This document shows, one piece after another, positions 61,353-64,000 of a DNA stretch of 64,000 nucleotides. The stretch's first letter is position 1, and every line of letters begins with the position of its first letter. A program made the translations under genes and the position numbers. The DNA comes from Xestospongia muta (lineage: Eukaryota > Porifera > Demospongiae > Haplosclerida > Petrosiidae): positions 33,987,245-34,051,244 of the forward strand of contig OY848917.1 in NCBI GenBank assembly GCA_963693285.1, given 5' to 3'. Below the pieces are notes generated by a model. That model saw nothing but the letters and a program-made list of their open reading frames with translations. It searched no databases and had not been told where the DNA came from.

Positions 61353-62462
61353 AGTTTCAAAAACATACGGTCCATGATCCCTTGGCAGTCTGTGTCGATT
61401 AGAACGACGTATCGGCGGAGCTGTTGGAGTTGGTAAGCCTCTTGTAGGCGGAGCTATCGGAGGAATCGGAACCAGTGGAGTAGGTAGAGAGAAATCATCA
61501 CTCTCATCAGCTTCAGGAGTAGTATTTTGTTGAGGAGTTTCTTCAGTAGTATATCGTCGTTTTAACTGATCTGCGTGACGTTTGAAAACACTACCTTCAG
61601 CTGTTACAACGTGATATGTGAGTGGTCCAGCAACCTTACACACAGTTACTGGTATCCAGAGAGGAGTGCCTGAATAATTTCGAGCGAATAAAAGATCCCC
61701 TGGTTTGAAAGAACGAGTTGGTTGTACAGGTTCCTTTGGCAAAGGTGTACATGAGTCAGGATGAGATAAATCAAATCTTGAACGTAAGCGTTGACCCATT
61801 AAGAGTTCGGCTGGTGAGCGACCAGTAGTAGTTTGTGGTGTAATACGGTATGAGAAAAGGAAACGACTTAGCTTAACATGTATAGGACCATCCATTTTTT
61901 TCATGGCTTGTATGAATGTCTGTACTGCTCTCTCAACTAGTCCATTGGACCTAGGATGGTAAGGAGAAGTTAGTGAATGACGAATACCATTTTGATCCAT
62001 AAATTGTTTAAATTCATTACTTGTAAACCCTGGTCCATTGTCTGACACCAGTTGTTGTGGAAGACCATGTATAGAGAACACTCGACGTAGTACTTTAATA
62101 GTTGCTGAGGAGGAAGTAGACGGAACGCAACGAACTTCGAGCCATCGTGAATAAGCATGTACTATAAGTAGAAAGTGGTGGTCTAAAAATGGACCTGCAT
62201 GATCTATGTGAATTCGTGTCCATGGGGTTTTAGGATATTCCCACGGGTGAACAGGGGTTTGAGGAGGAAAATTACCATTCTCTTGACATACTTGACATTT
62301 CTTTACTGTCTGTTCTATATCCTTATTGAGTCCCGGCCACCATACATAACAACAAGCAAGACTTTTCATCCTACTGATCCCGGAGTGGGTTTCATGGAGT
62401 TGGGAAGTATTGTAGATCGACCAGGTAAAGGAATAATAACTCGTGATCCCCTGAGTAAACAA
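61350..62462 (-). CDS. Ty3/gypsy 4 integrase
   Basis: Zinc-binding part HETHSGISRMKSLACCYVWW..C..C (QVCQ) near 62280-62390, then the D,D-35-E core: RIHIDHAGPF, LVSDNGPGFTSNEF and SNGLVERAVQTF. The C-terminal part contains GPLTYHVVTAEGSVFKRHAD and ends in a Pro-rich stretch, RRSNRHRLPRDHGPYVFET. All three catalytic residues are present. The only visible lesion is a frameshift near 62400 between this frame and RNase H. Confidence 0.92.
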   Translation of the reverse strand: MFTQGITSYYSFTWSIYNTSQLHETHSGISRMKSLACCYVWWPGLNKDIEQTVKKCQVCQENGNFPPQTPVHPWEYPKTPWTRIHIDHAGPFLDHHFLLIVHAYSRWLEVRCVPSTSSSATIKVLRRVFSIHGLPQQLVSDNGPGFTSNEFKQFMDQNGIRHSLTSPYHPRSNGLVERAVQTFIQAMKKMDGPIHVKLSRFLFSYRITPQTTTGRSPAELLMGQRLRSRFDLSHPDSCTPLPKEPVQPTRSFKPGDLLFARNYSGTPLWIPVTVCKVAGPLTYHVVTAEGSVFKRHADQLKRRYTTEETPQQNTTPEADESDDFSLPTPLVPIPPIAPPTRGLPTPTAPPIRRSNRHRLPRDHGPYVFET

Positions 62463-64000
62463 CCATCAGCTACACTGAGTTCTGTAAAAATGTGACTATA
62501 CTGTTTCATTTCTGGTACATCTGTAGGAAATTGCCCTCCTGAGAGTACAAGTGCACGTAAACAAGATAATACTGGATCTTTGTCTGTCCATTGTTGAATT
62601 TTTGCAATTGAAATAATTGATTCTGAAATGTGATTTAACGTAGACACTACGTCTTGAGGCATCGGTACTGTTGTAGGACAATCAGGAAGTGGGAGACGGC
62701 TAAGTGCGTCGGCGTGAGAGAGGTTCTTTCCTGGTTTGTATTGTATGGTATACTTGTATGCAGATAATATCAGAGCCCATCTCTGAATACGTGATGAAGC
62801 ATGAGTTGGTGTCTGTTTAGACTCACTTAATAGATATTGTAAAGGCTTGTGATCAGAGTAAAGTATGAATTTTCTACCATATACATAATCGTGAAATTTC
62901 CTTACTGAAAAAATGACTGCTAAAGCTTCTTTTTCAAGCTGTGAATATTTTTTTTCTGCTGGTGATAACGATCTTGATGCATAAGCAACCGGTAATTCAG
63001 ATCCATCAGCCATACGATGACTGAGTACTGCTCCTACACCATATGGAGAAGCGTCGCAAGCGATAATGAGAGGTTTGTTCTCATCATAATGAACTAACAA
63101 TGAAGATGAATGCAGTAATGACTTAGCCTGAGTAAAGGCTTCATCATGGATACAGGTCCAGCTCCACTTAGCGTTTTGACATAGCAAGTTGTGGAGTGGT
63201 GCTAGTTGTGTTGCTAAATCTGGTAAAAATTTGTGATAATAGTTTAACAATCCTAAGAAAGACTTTAATTCAGTTACATTAGTGGGTGTTGGTGCGTCTC
63301 GTATTGCTCTAACCTTTGATTCTGCTGGGTGAAGTCCTTCTGAGTCAATCACGTGTCCCAGATATTCGACGGATGAAACAGCAAATTTGCATTTAGATTT
63401 CTTTAGTGTTAAACCGGCTTCTTGTAATTTCTGTAAAACGGTTTGTAAATTACGTAAATGATCGGATTCGTCAACTCCTGTTATGAGTATATCATCAATG
63501 TAAACGCATACGTGTTTTAAATCGCTTAGTAGATTTTCCATAATTCTCTGAAATAGGGAAGGTGCAGAGGACACTCCAAATGGTAATCTTTCGTATTGAT
63601 AGAGACCTTTCGGTGTATTAATAGTAGTATATTTCTTTGAGGAGTCGTCCAAGGGTACTTGAAGATATGCATGTTTTAAGTCTAGTTTGGAGAAAATCTT
63701 GCCACCAGAAAGTGCAGCGAAAAGATCATCTACTCTTGGCAGAGGATATGTATCAGTGAGAAGAACCGGATTAATTGTAACTATAATCGCCACATAAACG
63801 AATAGAACCATCTTCTTTAACAATTGGAATGATCGGAGTGGCCCAGTCCGAATACTTTACAGGGGTAATAACTCCCAAATTTTCTAAACGACTAATTTCG
63901 TTAAGTACTTTCTCTTTGAGTGAGAGTGCGACAGGTCGTGGACGGAAGAAACGTGGACGAGCATCGGGTGCTATGTGAAGTTTAGCGGAGATGCCTTGTA
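62366..64000 (-). CDS. Ty3/gypsy 4 reverse transcriptase and RNase H
   Basis: A 485-codon frame carries DTYPLPRVDDLFAALSGGK, FSKLDLKHAYLQVPLDD, LPFGVSSAPSLFQRIMENLL and VYIDDILITG (a YIDD variant of the polymerase motif). The thumb follows (VEYLGHVIDSEGLHPAESKV) and then RNase H with IIACDASPYGVGAVLSH, YSQLEKEALAVIFSV and LYSDHKPLQYL, so its Asp, Glu and Asp are all present. Beyond a frameshift near 63785 the earlier RT part continues to the window edge (RLENLGVITPVKYSDWATPI, then KEDGSIRLCGDY). Confidence 0.93.

Larger units (their letters stand above)
61037..64000 (-). mobile_element. Ty3/gypsy LTR retrotransposon 4 (continues past the window)
   Basis: The 3' LTR (61037-61338), purine tract, integrase and RT/RNase H lie in order on the minus strand. 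gag, the protease and the 5' LTR are beyond 64000. It has the longest unbroken pol frames of the four gypsy elements. Confidence 0.92.

Noticed and set aside
1..64000. CRISPR arrays, rRNA or tRNA genes, bacterial operons
   Set aside because: No regularly spaced short repeats, no conserved rRNA blocks and no tRNA T-arm sequence were seen; introns and LTR elements show that the DNA is eukaryotic.

Overview
This window is eukaryotic and almost certainly metazoan. It is AT-rich, has very small introns (about 50-60 bp in the transposase relics), long non-coding stretches and a dense layer of animal-type transposable elements: Ty3/gypsy, hAT, piggyBac, PIF/Harbinger, pogo/Tigger, IS630/Tc1-like, a tnp2-type element and a LINE-like remnant. 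One long intronless gene combines a Gly/Asn-rich beta-helix ectodomain with a polytopic membrane domain. From general knowledge this combination resembles demosponge genomes, but the species cannot be fixed from the sequence. No rRNA, tRNA or CRISPR array was seen.

Layout. 1-7.5 kb: AT-rich DNA holding a decayed partial copy of the large gene (2325-3020) and an IS630-like transposase relic (4120-5409). 7.6-11.9 kb: the one clearly intact host gene (7593-11924, + strand, 1443 residues). 12-16.4 kb: no recognisable gene. 16.5-18.1 kb: an IS630-like relic split by a BED zinc-finger ORF. 18.5-25 kb: a three-level nest, in which a Ty3/gypsy element (18632-23603) sits in a short hAT element (18569-24434) that sits in a LINE-like C-terminal coding remnant. 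25.8-33.6 kb: a second Ty3/gypsy element (26315-33049) inserted in an unrecognised ORF and itself carrying a piggyBac MITE and a rearranged PIF/Harbinger element. 33.5-39.8 kb: piggyBac relics, a third gypsy fragment and a Tigger relic. 40-53.7 kb: hAT-like, tnp2, more piggyBac and IS630 relics, and a second clean copy of the short hAT element with a perfect 8-bp target duplication (46442-47337). 55-57.4 kb: further piggyBac pieces. 57.8-60.6 kb: candidate spliced host exons on the minus strand. 61-64 kb: a fourth Ty3/gypsy element, the least damaged pol in the window, running off the right edge.

How it fits together. Apart from the 7593-11924 membrane protein and the possible spliced gene near 58-59 kb, nearly all coding signal is mobile-element protein, most of it broken by frameshifts, deletions, inversions or later insertions. 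The insertions are stacked, so relative ages can be read from who interrupts whom. Boundaries are supported by target duplications (CATG, CATGTATA, CTCCTCGT/CTCCTTGT, AACAT/AACAC, TTAA), LTR pairs, purine tracts and reading frames that match on either side of an insertion. The best candidates for new biology are the 30-residue Cys/Asn-ladder solenoid receptor-like gene with its decayed relative, and the unassigned ORF families near 33.4 kb and 48 kb.
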